64,000 bases of DNA from Prevotella sp. khp7 (GCF_900109055.1 NZ_FOIV01000001.1:354682-418681); one strand, 5' to 3'. Shown: positions 32,763-42,008, counted from the stretch's first letter. Notes: a model not told the origin generated them from the letters alone. Numbers and translations are program-made.

Positions 32763-32935
32763 GGCGTTTGCTGCAGTTGTTGCAGTGTTGCAGTTCGAAT
32801 CATGAAGTGGAAAAGTGAAAAATTAATTCTATATATTTATATATATATAATATATATAATATATAGACATTACTTTTGGGGATGCGCCACTCTTACAAAC
32901 AACTGCAACACTGCAACAACTGCAGCAATTACGCC
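32763..32935. repeat. Nested palindromic element: 28-bp perfect inverted repeat with AT-rich core
   Basis: The arms 32768-32795 (tttgctgcagttgttgcagt...) and 32901-32928 are exact reverse complements over 28 bp and extend imperfectly outward to ggcg/cgcc at 32763 and 32935, with a 2-base indel. Inside, ctatatat (32829-32836) and atatatag (32859-32866) form a second palindrome centred on the same point (about 32848). The element sits in the 450-base gap between uvrD and the exported-protein gene; no coding sequence is seen. It could be a MITE-like insertion or a structured regulatory element. Confidence 0.85.
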
Positions 32936-32982
32936 CGATTTATGAGAATGACACGAAATTTAACTTTTTTGAGCGATTAAAA

Positions 32983-33014
32983 TTTGGTAGTCTCATTTTT
33001 TTGCTGTACCTTTG
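32983..33014 (+). promoter_or_regulatory. Promoter of the exported protein at 33066
   Basis: TTTG at 32983-32986 and TACCTTTG at 33007-33014, 20 bp apart; the leader is about 45 bases. Confidence 0.8.
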
Positions 33015-33065
33015 TAGCCAGTTATTATCAACTAAATAATTAATAAACCAAAAAGTAGAATCGAA

Positions 33066-33575
33066 ATGAAAAAGATTATGATGATTGTTGCTGCACTGGC
33101 TATGACAGTAGCTATGCAGGCACAAACGAAATTCCACGATGTTGAGGCTAATGAGGCCAAAGGTCCAGTAAAGACAATGACGCTGAGCATGATGGGCAAC
33201 GAGCGCACCATCAACTTCTCGCAGGATGGTAAGATGCAGTCAAGTGACATGTCAGACGCTGTATACGATGCGGAAGGCTACCTCCAGTCAGCCAAGATGA
33301 ACGTACAGGGACAGAGCGTTGACATGAAGTTCGAATGGGAGAACGGCCGTCTGAAGAGCCAGACCATCAACATGATGGGTCAGGACATCAAGACAACGCT
33401 CAACTACGACGAGAATGGTGTCATCAAATCACAGAGCATTGACATGGGTGGCCAGGTAATGGAATCCCCCTACTCTGACTACAAGTTCGACGATCATGGC
33501 AACTGGATCAGCCGTAAGGCATCGATGATGGGTCAGGAGATGACAGCCACACGTTCGTTCACCTATTACGAGTAA
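33066..33575 (+). CDS. Small exported beta-repeat protein, unknown function
   Basis: The 169-residue product has a signal peptide ending MQAQ at residue 20, then repeated short strands of the form MxGQxxxxxxxYDxxGxxxSxxM (VYDAEGYLQSAKM, NYDENGVIKSQSI, KFDDHGNWISRKA). The YD-x-x-G spacing resembles RHS/YD-type or MORN-like beta repeats. It is Met-rich in the repeats. I cannot assign a function. It is monocistronic between its promoter and a terminator. Confidence 0.72.
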   Translation: MKKIMMIVAALAMTVAMQAQTKFHDVEANEAKGPVKTMTLSMMGNERTINFSQDGKMQSSDMSDAVYDAEGYLQSAKMNVQGQSVDMKFEWENGRLKSQTINMMGQDIKTTLNYDENGVIKSQSIDMGGQVMESPYSDYKFDDHGNWISRKASMMGQEMTATRSFTYYE

Positions 33576-33608
33576 ATATATTAATAAGGTGTAACCCACT
33601 TTGCCACA

Positions 33609-33640
33609 AAGCGGATCAGAATGTACCTTCTGGTCCGCTT
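33609..33640 (+). terminator. Terminator after the beta-repeat protein gene
   Basis: The arms aagcggatcagaa and ttctggtccgctt pair over 13 bp with one weak pair and are followed by tttaattt. Confidence 0.8.
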
Positions 33641-33728
33641 TTAATTTGCATAAACATACCAATTTGCCTACATATATGACACAAATTAAAAAAGTCCGCC
33701 TATTTTAACACATTCAGTGGGATAGAAT

Positions 33729-33760
33729 TTTGGTGGTTTCGCAAAATCTTCGTAACTTTG
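33729..33760 (+). promoter_or_regulatory. Promoter of carB
   Basis: TTTG at 33729-33732 and TAACTTTG at 33753-33760, 20 bp apart; the leader is about 35 bases. Confidence 0.8.
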
Positions 33761-33800
33761 CACGCGATTTAAGAACAAGGATATCAAAATCAGCCCAAAA

Positions 33801-36800
33801 ATGAAAAAAGAACTGAAAAAGGTGTTGGTACTCGGATCGGGTGCCTTGAAAATCGGACAAGCCGGAGAGTTTGATTACTCAGGTTCACAAGCTTTAAAAG
33901 CTCTTCGCCAAGAAGGCATTAAGAGCGTTCTCGTTAACCCTAACATCGCAACTATCCAAACCAGTGAAGGTATTGCTGACAAGGTGTATTTTCAGCCAGT
34001 GAATACTCACTTCGTAACAGAGATCATTAAGAAGGAGCGCCCCGACGGCATTCTGTTGGCATTCGGAGGTCAGACCGCATTGAACTGCGGAACGGAGCTT
34101 TATCTGAATGGAACGCTTAAGGAGTACGGAGTTGAAGTTTTAGGAACAAGTGTCGAGGCCATCATGAATACTGAGGACCGCGACCTTTTTGTTAAAAAGC
34201 TGGCAGAGGTCAATCTGAAAGTACCCGTATCGCATGCCGTAGAGTCGATGGAAGATGCGTTGAAGGCAGCCCACGAAATCGGATTCCCTATCATGATTCG
34301 TTCGGCTTATGCACTTGGAGGTCTGGGGTCAGGTATCTGTCCCGATGAGAAGAAGTTCAAGGAGCTGGCAGAGTCAGCCTTCACCTTCGCCCCACAGATT
34401 CTCGTTGAGGAGTCGCTGAAGGGATGGAAGGAGATTGAGTTTGAGTGCATCCGCGATGCCAATGACCGCTGCTTCACCGTAGCCTCTATGGAGAACTTCG
34501 ATCCCCTGGGCATTCACACCGGTGAGTCAATCGTTGTAGCGCCTACCTGCTCACTCCGTGACGACCAGGTTAAGATGCTGCAGGACATCACCATCAAGTG
34601 TGTGAAGCACCTCGGCATCGTTGGTGAGTGCAACATTCAGTTCGCTTTCAATGCTGAGACCAACGACTACCGCATCATCGAGATTAATGCCCGTCTGTCT
34701 CGTTCTTCAGCCCTTGCCTCTAAGGCAACCGGTTATCCCCTCGCCTTCGTAGCAGCCAAGATTGCTCTTGGATACACACTCGACCAGATTGGCGAGATGG
34801 GCACCACAAGCTCAGCATACGTTGCTCCACAGCTCGACTATATGATCTGTAAGATTCCCCGCTGGGACCTCACCAAGTTCGCAGGCGTAAGCCGTCAGAT
34901 TGGTTCTTCAATGAAGTCTGTTGGTGAGATTATGTCTATCGGACGCTCTTTCGAGGAGATGATTCAAAAGGGTCTCCGCATGATCGGTCAGGGCATGCAC
35001 GGTTTCGTTGGCAACGACCACACCAAGTTCGAAAACCTTGAAGAGGAGTTGGCTAATCCTACCGATCTCCGTATATTTGCCATCGCACAGGCTTTGGAAG
35101 AGGGCTACACCATCGAGCGCATTGAAAAGCTCACGAAGATCGACGTCTGGTTCCTGGAGCGCCTGAAGCACATCGTTGACCTGAAGCATGAGCTGCAGAA
35201 GTACAACAAGCTTGAGGAACTGCCCGACGAGTTACTGCTTGAGGTGAAGCGCTGCGGATTCAGTGACTTCCAGATTGCACGCTTCGTGCTGAAGCCCCAG
35301 GGCGGCAACATGGAGAATGAGAACCTGGCCGTTCGTAAGTATCGTAAGCAGCGCGGCGTGATGCCTTCAGTAAAGCGCATTCCAACCGTTGCTTCTGAGA
35401 ATCCCGAGCTGACCAACTATCTCTACTTCACCTACACCCACACGCCAGCCTTCGGCAATCCTGAGGGTGAGAAGTACACAGCTGCACACGATATCAATTA
35501 CTATAACAACGAGAAGTCGGTTGTAGTTCTCGGTTCTGGTGCCTACCGCATCGGTTCTTCTGTAGAATTCGACTGGTGTTCGGTTAACGCCATCAACACC
35601 GCCCGTAAGCTGGGTTACAAGTCTATCATGATCAACTACAACCCTGAGACGGTATCAACCGACTACGACATGTGCGACCGCCTCTACTTCGATGAACTCT
35701 CACTGGAGCGTGTGCTCGACGTTATCGACCTCGAGTCTCCTCGCGGCGTGATTGTATCAGTAGGTGGTCAGATTCCTAACAACCTCGCCATGAAGCTCTA
35801 TCGTCAGGGTGTTCCCGTACTGGGCACCAGCCCTGTCAACATTGACCGTGCAGAGAACCGCGATAAATTCTCGGCCATGCTCGACAAGTTGGGCATCGAC
35901 CAGCCGGCATGGAGAGCGCTGACCAGCTTCGAGGACGTTAAGGACTTCGTCGACAAGGTGGGCTATCCCGTCCTCGTCCGTCCGTCATACGTACTCTCTG
36001 GTGCAGCCATGAACGTCTGCTACGACGAAGAGGAGCTGCATCGCTTCCTCAACATGGCTACAGAGGTAAGTAAGGAGTTCCCCGTAGTCGTTTCTAAGTT
36101 CATGACCGAGACAAAGGAGATTGAGTTCGACGCCGTAGCCGACAAGGGTGAGGTTATCGAGTATGCCATCTCCGAACACGTAGAGTATGCTGGTGTACAC
36201 TCAGGCGACGCCACGATGGTATTCCCCGCACAGCACATCTACTTCTCTACCATCCGTCAGATAAAGAAGATTGCACATAAGATTGCAGCCGAGCTGAACA
36301 TCTCGGGTCCGTTCAACATCCAGTTCCTGGCAAAGAATCGTGAGGTAAAGGTTATTGAGTGTAACCTCCGCGCTTCTCGCTCATTCCCATTCGTGTCAAA
36401 GATCCTGAAGCGCAACTTCATCGAGACTGCCACGAAGATCATGCTCGACGCTCCTTACCAGAAGCCTGAGAAGAGCGAGTTCGACATCGATCGCATCGGT
36501 GTGAAAGCCTCTCAGTTCTCTTTCGCCCGCTTGCAGAATGCCGACCCCGTACTCGGTGTAGACATGAGCTCTACCGGTGAGGTTGGATGCTTGGGTGATG
36601 ACTTGAATGAGGCTCTGCTCAATTCACTCATTGCCACAGGCTACTCTATTCCTAAGGATGCCGTTCTCATCAGTTCTGGCGGTGCCAAAGGAAAGGTTAG
36701 TCTGCTTGAGCCCGCCCAGCAGCTGGCTAAGAAAGGCTACACCATCTACGCTACATCAGGTACAGCCAAGTTCTTCAACGACAACGGCGTAAAGGCTCAA

Positions 36801-37061
36801 GCTGTAGCATGGCCTGATGAGGATGGTGACAACAACGTGATGGATCTCATCAGCCAGCACAAGGTTGGATTGGTTATCAACGTACCGAAGAACCACACCA
36901 GCCGCGAGCTGACCAACGGCTATCGTATCCGTCGTGGAGCAATCGATCACAATATTCCTCTGATGACAAACGTTCGTCTGGCTAAGGCATTCATCGAAGC
37001 CTTCACAGCAATGAGCCTCGACGATGTGAAGATTAAGTCTTGGCAGGAATATAACAACTAA
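33801..37061 (+). CDS. carB: Carbamoyl-phosphate synthase large subunit
   Basis: CarB makes carbamoyl phosphate from bicarbonate, ammonia (delivered by CarA) and two ATP, feeding pyrimidine and arginine synthesis. The 1086-residue product shows the internal duplication of the family: an N-terminal carboxyphosphate domain with VLGSGALKIGQAGEFDYSG at the start, and a C-terminal carbamoyl-phosphate domain opening with VVLGSGAYRIGSSVEFDWC near residue 573. Both ATP-grasp halves are complete, and a C-terminal MGS-like allosteric domain follows. carA is not adjacent in this window. The stop codon overlaps the start of yigZ by 1 base (taATGa). Confidence 0.96.
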   Translation: MKKELKKVLVLGSGALKIGQAGEFDYSGSQALKALRQEGIKSVLVNPNIATIQTSEGIADKVYFQPVNTHFVTEIIKKERPDGILLAFGGQTALNCGTELYLNGTLKEYGVEVLGTSVEAIMNTEDRDLFVKKLAEVNLKVPVSHAVESMEDALKAAHEIGFPIMIRSAYALGGLGSGICPDEKKFKELAESAFTFAPQILVEESLKGWKEIEFECIRDANDRCFTVASMENFDPLGIHTGESIVVAPTCSLRDDQVKMLQDITIKCVKHLGIVGECNIQFAFNAETNDYRIIEINARLSRSSALASKATGYPLAFVAAKIALGYTLDQIGEMGTTSSAYVAPQLDYMICKIPRWDLTKFAGVSRQIGSSMKSVGEIMSIGRSFEEMIQKGLRMIGQGMHGFVGNDHTKFENLEEELANPTDLRIFAIAQALEEGYTIERIEKLTKIDVWFLERLKHIVDLKHELQKYNKLEELPDELLLEVKRCGFSDFQIARFVLKPQGGNMENENLAVRKYRKQRGVMPSVKRIPTVASENPELTNYLYFTYTHTPAFGNPEGEKYTAAHDINYYNNEKSVVVLGSGAYRIGSSVEFDWCSVNAINTARKLGYKSIMINYNPETVSTDYDMCDRLYFDELSLERVLDVIDLESPRGVIVSVGGQIPNNLAMKLYRQGVPVLGTSPVNIDRAENRDKFSAMLDKLGIDQPAWRALTSFEDVKDFVDKVGYPVLVRPSYVLSGAAMNVCYDEEELHRFLNMATEVSKEFPVVVSKFMTETKEIEFDAVADKGEVIEYAISEHVEYAGVHSGDATMVFPAQHIYFSTIRQIKKIAHKIAAELNISGPFNIQFLAKNREVKVIECNLRASRSFPFVSKILKRNFIETATKIMLDAPYQKPEKSEFDIDRIGVKASQFSFARLQNADPVLGVDMSSTGEVGCLGDDLNEALLNSLIATGYSIPKDAVLISSGGAKGKVSLLEPAQQLAKKGYTIYATSGTAKFFNDNGVKAQAVAWPDEDGDNNVMDLISQHKVGLVINVPKNHTSRELTNGYRIRRGAIDHNIPLMTNVRLAKAFIEAFTAMSLDDVKIKSWQEYNN

Positions 37062-37648
37062 TGATTGTCGACGAATACAAGACGATAAAGACCGAAGGCG
37101 AGGGCTACTACACGGAGAAGCGTAGCAAGTTCCTCGCCTTCGTTCATCATGTAACGTCAGTAGACGAAATCAAGGAACTGCTGGCCAGTTACCGGAAAAA
37201 GTACTACGATGCCCGCCACGTGTGCTATGCCTATATGTTGGGGCCTGAGCGTACAGACTTCCGTGCTAACGACGACGGCGAGCCCTCATCAACAGCAGGC
37301 AAGCCCATTCTCGGGCAGATTAATTCCAACGAGCTTACCGATATCCTCATCGTTGTGGTACGTTACTATGGCGGTGTAAACCTTGGTACCAGCGGACTCA
37401 TCGTGGCTTATCGTGAGGCAGCTGCCGATGCCATCGCTCACTCTGAAATAGAAACACGTCAGGTTGAGGAGATTATCACCTACTCTTTTGCTTACCCCAT
37501 GATGAACGACGTGATGCGTATCGTCAAGGACATGCAGCCACGCATCATCTCACAGACTTACGACAATACTTGCGAAATCAAATTGGGTATCAGGAAGAGT
37601 GAAGCCGAGCAGTTGAGAAACCGCCTACAAAAACTTACTTTCGAATAA
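37061..37648 (+). CDS. yigZ: YigZ/IMPACT family protein
   Basis: The 195-residue product has the UPF0029/IMPACT N-terminal domain: EKRSKFLAFVHHV at the start, then the signature DGEPSSTAGKPIL (about residues 71-83) and VVRYYGGVNLGTSGL (about 103-117). A C-terminal DUF1949-like domain follows. The molecular role of bacterial members is unknown; eukaryotic IMPACT modulates Gcn2. It is translationally coupled to carB by a 1-base stop/start overlap. Confidence 0.92.
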   Translation: MIVDEYKTIKTEGEGYYTEKRSKFLAFVHHVTSVDEIKELLASYRKKYYDARHVCYAYMLGPERTDFRANDDGEPSSTAGKPILGQINSNELTDILIVVVRYYGGVNLGTSGLIVAYREAAADAIAHSEIETRQVEEIITYSFAYPMMNDVMRIVKDMQPRIISQTYDNTCEIKLGIRKSEAEQLRNRLQKLTFE

Positions 37649-37673
37649 TTATTCGTAAGTTTCCAACATTTCT

Positions 37674-37705
37674 TTTGGTGATTTCATTTTTTTGCACTAA
37701 CTTTG
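37674..37705 (+). promoter_or_regulatory. Promoter of tRNA-Ser
   Basis: TTTG at 37674-37677 and TAACTTTG at 37698-37705, 20 bp apart; the tRNA begins 33 bases later. Confidence 0.8.
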
Positions 37706-37738
37706 CATCCGCATTTGGAGAAATGCGATAATACATTT

Positions 37739-37826
37739 GGAAGGTTGGCAGAGTGAACGATCGCGCTGGACTCGAAATCCGGTATACCCTTTTCGGGTAT
37801 CGGGGGTTTGAATCCCTCACCTTCCG
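37739..37826 (+). tRNA. tRNA-Ser(CGA)
   Basis: An 88-base class II tRNA: acceptor ggaaggt/accttcc, anticodon loop ctcgaaa with CGA, a long variable arm with the hairpin taccc-ttttc-gggta, T arm ggggg-tttgaat-ccctc, discriminator G. A short hairpin, agcccctgaaaaggggct, follows and may terminate transcription. Confidence 0.96.
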
Positions 37827-37828
37827 CT

Positions 37829-37853
37829 AAAGCCCCTGAAAAGGGGCTATTTA
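37829..37853. terminator. Hairpin between tRNA-Ser and the STAS gene
   Basis: The arms agcccct and aggggct flank gaaa and are followed by atttaaat. It probably terminates tRNA-Ser and, on the other strand, the STAS operon, whose stop codon it reaches. Confidence 0.7.
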
Positions 37854-38152
37854 AATTGGAACAAGTTTACAAAACCTGTTGTCTGAAACACATCCAGGAC
37901 CCTCTCCTGCAATCCCTTAATGTAAAGTTCACAATGATTGGCACGACAGCGCTGATTAATAATCATCAATAATCGCAATCCACTTGAGGATATGTAATCC
38001 AACTGGCTGCAGTCTATCACGATTTCACAGTCACTATAGTCGAAAAGTGGTTCCACTTCCTTTGCTATATGTGATGCCACAGAGGCATCAAGGCGCCCGT
38101 CAAGTATCAGGGTTACGCGTTTATCGTCTTCTTTTTTGATTATTGCATTCAT
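37847..38152 (-). CDS. STAS-domain anti-sigma factor antagonist-like protein
   Basis: The 101-residue product is a single STAS domain of the SpoIIAA/RsbV type: LILDGRLDASVASHI near the N terminus and the phosphorylation-loop motif DYISSSGLRLLM (about residues 52-63), where a conserved Ser would be phosphorylated by a partner kinase and dephosphorylated by a SpoIIE-type phosphatase. It is 25 bases downstream of exactly such a phosphatase, fused to a kinase-like ATPase, so the two form a partner-switching pair. The downstream target is unknown. Confidence 0.88.
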   Translation of the reverse strand: MNAIIKKEDDKRVTLILDGRLDASVASHIAKEVEPLFDYSDCEIVIDCSQLDYISSSGLRLLMIINQRCRANHCELYIKGLQERVLDVFQTTGFVNLFQFK

Positions 38153-38177
38153 ACTCTCTCTTCGGTTTAATGGTTTT

Positions 38178-40526
38178 CTAAAGATTCTTTGTCATCGTCA
38201 GCACATTCTGTCCATCAATGCGTTGATAGCTGATGCTGTCCATATAGTGGCGAATCAAGTAAATGCCCAGTCCTCCAACACTACTTTTCTCAATAGGCTG
38301 GGCTACATCTTTGTTTTTAACAGATGTAGGGTCGAATGGCATACCGTCATCACAGAGCTTAAAGGTAATCTTCTCTTCGTCGGCCATTACCTCTAAAAGG
38401 ATATTGGCCCGACTGCCCTTCGGATAGGCATAGTTTATCACGTTGACCACTGCCTCCTCAATAGCGATATTCACACCAGCGGTGGTCAGTTCGTTAAAGT
38501 GCATGTCCTCACAGACGCTCCTCATAAAGACAGCTAGCGCCGACACTTCCTGCACTTCATTCACAAGCGAGAAACCTCGGTGATAATGTTTCATATCAGT
38601 TTTCCCTTTATAATTGATGGCAAGGAGTGATATATCATCCCCCTGTGGAGTATCTCCTACAAAGGTCTGCTCTGCCTGCTGAATGGCCTTAATGAAGGAG
38701 CGAGAATCAAGCCGCCTGTGAGCCAGCCTGCTGGCTTCCTGGCGCATTCTGTTTCTACCATACTGCTCATTGGAAACAGTTTCTGCCTCGGTGTGACCAT
38801 CAGTGTAGAGCAACAGAGTCGTACCTCTGTCAATAAACGCCTTCTGCTCAGTATATTCCCAGTCTGATTTCAAGCCAAGAGGAATATTGTTGTCTACGTA
38901 CAGGAAGCGGGTATAACCTTCTCTTACCAGCACAGGAGGTTCATGGCCTGCATTGGTATACAACAGGCGACCATTAGCCAAATCAAGCACACCGATAAAG
39001 AACGTAACGAACATACATGAGTCATTGCCGTCGCATACAGAGCGGTTGATATATTCAATAATGAGTTTAGGCGATGCATATGCCATGGATGCACTACGGA
39101 ACATAGAATGCGCCATAGCCATCACCAGTGCAGCAGGAGCTCCCTTACCAGCCACGTCGCCAATACAAAAGTAAAGTCTCTCGTTACGTATAAAGAAATC
39201 GAACAGATCGCCTCCCACCATCTTGGCAGTTACCACCTCACCATAGATGTCTATATCGGTACGCTCTGGGAATGGAGGATAAACCTTAGGTAGCATCTGC
39301 TGCTGAATATCACTAGCAATCTTCAATTCCTGCTCCATTGCCGCCTTCGAGGCTGTCGCTTTCTCATAATCTATCAGCGAGATCTGCATATCCTTGAAAG
39401 CACTACGTAATGCATCTATCTCGCGACTCTTTACCTCAGGCAACTGTACATCGAATTGTCCCTTAGCCACTCGTCCCGCAGCAACTACGAAGCGTCTCAA
39501 CGGCCTCATACTTTTCTTTATGAAATGATGACACAACATATAGACAATCGCCAAGCCGATGAATAGGACTGCCAATATAATAGCCGCCAACATGTTACCG
39601 TTATGATAGATAATAGCTTCAGGCACAACTATCACGACAGTCCACTCTGCATATTTCACAAACGAATAGAATATCCATGAGTCGATGCCGTCGTTTTGCA
39701 ACCTACAGGAGCCACTCTCGCCCTGAAGCATCTTCCGGGCTACCACATCGTCAAGCGTATCGGGACTCTGTGCAGTAATCTCCTGAAATTTCTTTTTCAA
39801 TACACGGCTCTCGTCCGGATGAATCAGGTAGGAACCGTCATTATCGATGATGAAACTGTACGACTGCTCCTTGAAACCTTTTTCAAAACGCTCGTGGTTT
39901 TCTGCATCCACACGCTGATGCCTCTGTCGCAGCCATTCCAGCGATACGTCAGCACCCAGCATACCCACTTTTCGACCACTACGATCGTGGATGTGCGTCG
40001 CATACGTCGTCGTCAGCTGACGAGACGCCTCTCTGTCGAAATAAGGAGGCGTCCAGTCCCCCTCAGAACTCTTGAAAGCATCCTTATACCACGAATGAAT
40101 CTGAAAGTCGGGATGGTTCTCGTTCATCTGTCTGCCTCTCACCATCTCTCCAGAGTCACGCCAGGCACAGATTTCAAACTCATGTCCCTTCTCAGGATAG
40201 ACGTCTGGCTCGAATATCAATCGGCAGCTCGACATATACATGTTCTGGCTCACCATTCGCTCCAAATGCGCCTGCAACTTATCGGGATCATCGATATCAC
40301 GCTCAATAATATTCACGTTGTTGATGGCCGCCACATACACATCCGACAGCACACCACGTATTTTTTCATTAGCATGAAGTATAATACCCTCGTAGCGTGA
40401 CTCCGCTTCACGGGCCATAGAATCTTTAGTTATCACATAGACTGTAATCATAATGACTGCCGACAAAGCGATTAACACAGCCATAATTCTAAGACTCAAT
40501 CTATTTGCAATAGATTTCTTCTTCAT
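38178..40526 (-). CDS. Membrane sensor: Cache + HAMP + SpoIIE phosphatase + HATPase kinase-like domain
   Basis: The 782-residue product combines a sensor and both catalytic halves of a partner-switching system. In order: TM1 (about residues 13-33); an extracytoplasmic Cache-like region (about 35-300, with WTPPYFDREASRQLTTTYATHI, cited in part); TM2 (about 308-335); HAMP (about 335-390); a coiled linker ending DIQQQMLP; a PP2C/SpoIIE phosphatase (about 425-635, metal motifs MVGGDLFDFF and IGDVAGKGAPA); and a C-terminal HATPase_c_2 domain (about 660-782) with EEAVVNVINYA (N box) and DDGMPFDP (G1 box). The last resembles anti-sigma kinases such as RsbW/SpoIIAB. In most systems phosphatase and kinase are separate proteins. 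Confidence 0.9.
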   Translation of the reverse strand: MKKKSIANRLSLRIMAVLIALSAVIMITVYVITKDSMAREAESRYEGIILHANEKIRGVLSDVYVAAINNVNIIERDIDDPDKLQAHLERMVSQNMYMSSCRLIFEPDVYPEKGHEFEICAWRDSGEMVRGRQMNENHPDFQIHSWYKDAFKSSEGDWTPPYFDREASRQLTTTYATHIHDRSGRKVGMLGADVSLEWLRQRHQRVDAENHERFEKGFKEQSYSFIIDNDGSYLIHPDESRVLKKKFQEITAQSPDTLDDVVARKMLQGESGSCRLQNDGIDSWIFYSFVKYAEWTVVIVVPEAIIYHNGNMLAAIILAVLFIGLAIVYMLCHHFIKKSMRPLRRFVVAAGRVAKGQFDVQLPEVKSREIDALRSAFKDMQISLIDYEKATASKAAMEQELKIASDIQQQMLPKVYPPFPERTDIDIYGEVVTAKMVGGDLFDFFIRNERLYFCIGDVAGKGAPAALVMAMAHSMFRSASMAYASPKLIIEYINRSVCDGNDSCMFVTFFIGVLDLANGRLLYTNAGHEPPVLVREGYTRFLYVDNNIPLGLKSDWEYTEQKAFIDRGTTLLLYTDGHTEAETVSNEQYGRNRMRQEASRLAHRRLDSRSFIKAIQQAEQTFVGDTPQGDDISLLAINYKGKTDMKHYHRGFSLVNEVQEVSALAVFMRSVCEDMHFNELTTAGVNIAIEEAVVNVINYAYPKGSRANILLEVMADEEKITFKLCDDGMPFDPTSVKNKDVAQPIEKSSVGGLGIYLIRHYMDSISYQRIDGQNVLTMTKNL

Positions 40527-40559
40527 CGTTACTTATTGGTTAGATATAGACTTTGACTG

Positions 40560-40591
40560 CAAATATAAGCACTATTTCCGAAATATGCAAG
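40560..40591 (-). promoter_or_regulatory. Promoter of the SpoIIE-STAS operon
   Basis: Minus strand: CTTG at 40588-40591 (one change from TTTG) and TATATTTG at 40560-40567, 20 bp apart. Confidence 0.65.
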
Positions 40592-40624
40592 TTTTTATAC
40601 TAAAAAATACATGTTAAACAAAAA

Positions 40625-40647
40625 AGCCGTTCTACAGGAGAACGGCT
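40625..40647 (-). terminator. Terminator of the DUF1015 gene
   Basis: On the minus strand the 9-bp arms agccgttct and agaacggct, with a 5-base loop, are followed by six T. It lies 22 bases after the stop codon. Confidence 0.85.
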
Positions 40648-40669
40648 ATATAAATACAACAATAAAAAA

Positions 40670-41917
40670 TTAGCTGAGTTTGTGGATCACCAAGCCTGAA
40701 CGGAGTTTCGGCTCGAACCATGTAGCCTTGGGAGGCATAATCTTACCACTGTCGGCAATATCCATAATCTGTTGCATAGATACGGGATAAAGCGCCAAAG
40801 CAGCACGCATCTCGCCAGAGTCTACACGACGCTTCAACTCACCGAGTCCGCGAAGTCCACCAACGAAGTCAATACGCTGAGATGAACGCAAATCGCCGAT
40901 ATTCAGAATCTCATCGAGAATCAGACGACTCGAGATATCAACATCAAGCACACCAATAGGATCGTTGTTATCGTAAGTACCCTGTTTAGCCTTAAGACTA
41001 TACCAGTGCTCATCAAGATAGAGTGAGAATTCATGCAACTGCTGTGGCTTATAAATCTCAGTTCCTTTATCCTCAACCTCAAAGTTCACCTGAAGGGCAG
41101 CCAAGAACTCCTCAGACGACATCCCATTGAGGTCTTTAACAACACGGTTGTAATCAAGAATCGTAAGCTGTGAAGCCTGGAAACAAACAGCCATGAAGTA
41201 GTTATATTCCTCGGTGCCATTGTGGTTGGGGTTCTGCTTCTGCTTTTCTGCTCCGACAAGAGCAGCAGCAGCCGAACGATGATGACCATCGGCAATATAG
41301 AGTGACGGCATCTTAGCAAACTCATCGGTGATGGTCTGCATATCTTTATCATCACTGATAACCCAGAACTGATGGCGGAAACCGTCAATAGGGGCTATGA
41401 AATCATACTCGGGCTCAGTAGCGGCATAACGCATGATGAGCTGATCGAGGGTTGCATTGTCGGGATAGGCAAAGAATACAGGCTCGATGTTGGCATTATT
41501 CACACGAACATGCTTCATACGGTCTTCCTCCTTATCACGGCGGGTAAGCTCGTGCTTCTTGATATTGCCCTTCATGTAATCGTCTACATAGGCACCAACC
41601 ACCAGTCCGTACTGAGTCTTACCGTTCATAGTCTGCGCATAAATATAATAATGATCGCGCGTATCCTGAACCAGCCAGCCCTTGTCTTGGAACTTCTGGA
41701 AGTTCTCTGCTGCCTTCTCATAGACTCTGGGATCATACTCCGAGGTTCCTACTGGAAAATCAATCTCGGGTTTGATGATGTGATATAAACTAAGTTCATT
41801 ATCACCAGCCTCTGCCCTCGCTTCTTCTGAATCAAGCACATCATAAGGACGGCTTTCTACCTTCTCCACCAAGTCCTTTGGCGGACGAATACCTTTAAAT
41901 GGTTTAATTGTTGCCAT
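40670..41917 (-). CDS. DUF1015 family protein
   Basis: The 415-residue product matches DUF1015: KPFKGIRPPKDLVEKVESRPYDV at the start, cited in part, DGHHRSAAA near residue 212, and a conserved GLRGLGELKRRVDSG segment near 355. Cytoplasmic, function unknown. In many Bacteroidetes this gene is next to serA and serC; here a GH5 gene on the opposite strand intervenes between it and serA. It has its own promoter and terminator. Confidence 0.85.
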   Translation of the reverse strand: MATIKPFKGIRPPKDLVEKVESRPYDVLDSEEARAEAGDNELSLYHIIKPEIDFPVGTSEYDPRVYEKAAENFQKFQDKGWLVQDTRDHYYIYAQTMNGKTQYGLVVGAYVDDYMKGNIKKHELTRRDKEEDRMKHVRVNNANIEPVFFAYPDNATLDQLIMRYAATEPEYDFIAPIDGFRHQFWVISDDKDMQTITDEFAKMPSLYIADGHHRSAAAALVGAEKQKQNPNHNGTEEYNYFMAVCFQASQLTILDYNRVVKDLNGMSSEEFLAALQVNFEVEDKGTEIYKPQQLHEFSLYLDEHWYSLKAKQGTYDNNDPIGVLDVDISSRLILDEILNIGDLRSSQRIDFVGGLRGLGELKRRVDSGEMRAALALYPVSMQQIMDIADSGKIMPPKATWFEPKLRSGLVIHKLS

Positions 41918-41950
41918 ATTGATTATAAGTAATGTATAATTTCAGTGGTG

Positions 41951-41981
41951 CAAAATTACGCAAAATCTTCGGATTTTCAAA
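41951..41981 (-). promoter_or_regulatory. Promoter of the DUF1015 gene
   Basis: Minus strand: TTTG at 41978-41981 and TAATTTTG at 41951-41958, 19 bp apart. Confidence 0.7.
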
Positions 41982-42008
41982 ATCTTTCTGTAGATATTTA
42001 TCTTTAAA

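Noticed and set aside
32421..32945. A 174-codon plus-strand frame at the 5' end of uvrD and the palindrome region
   Set aside because: Most of it is antisense to uvrD; the rest is an AT-rich palindrome translated as Tyr-Ile repeats.
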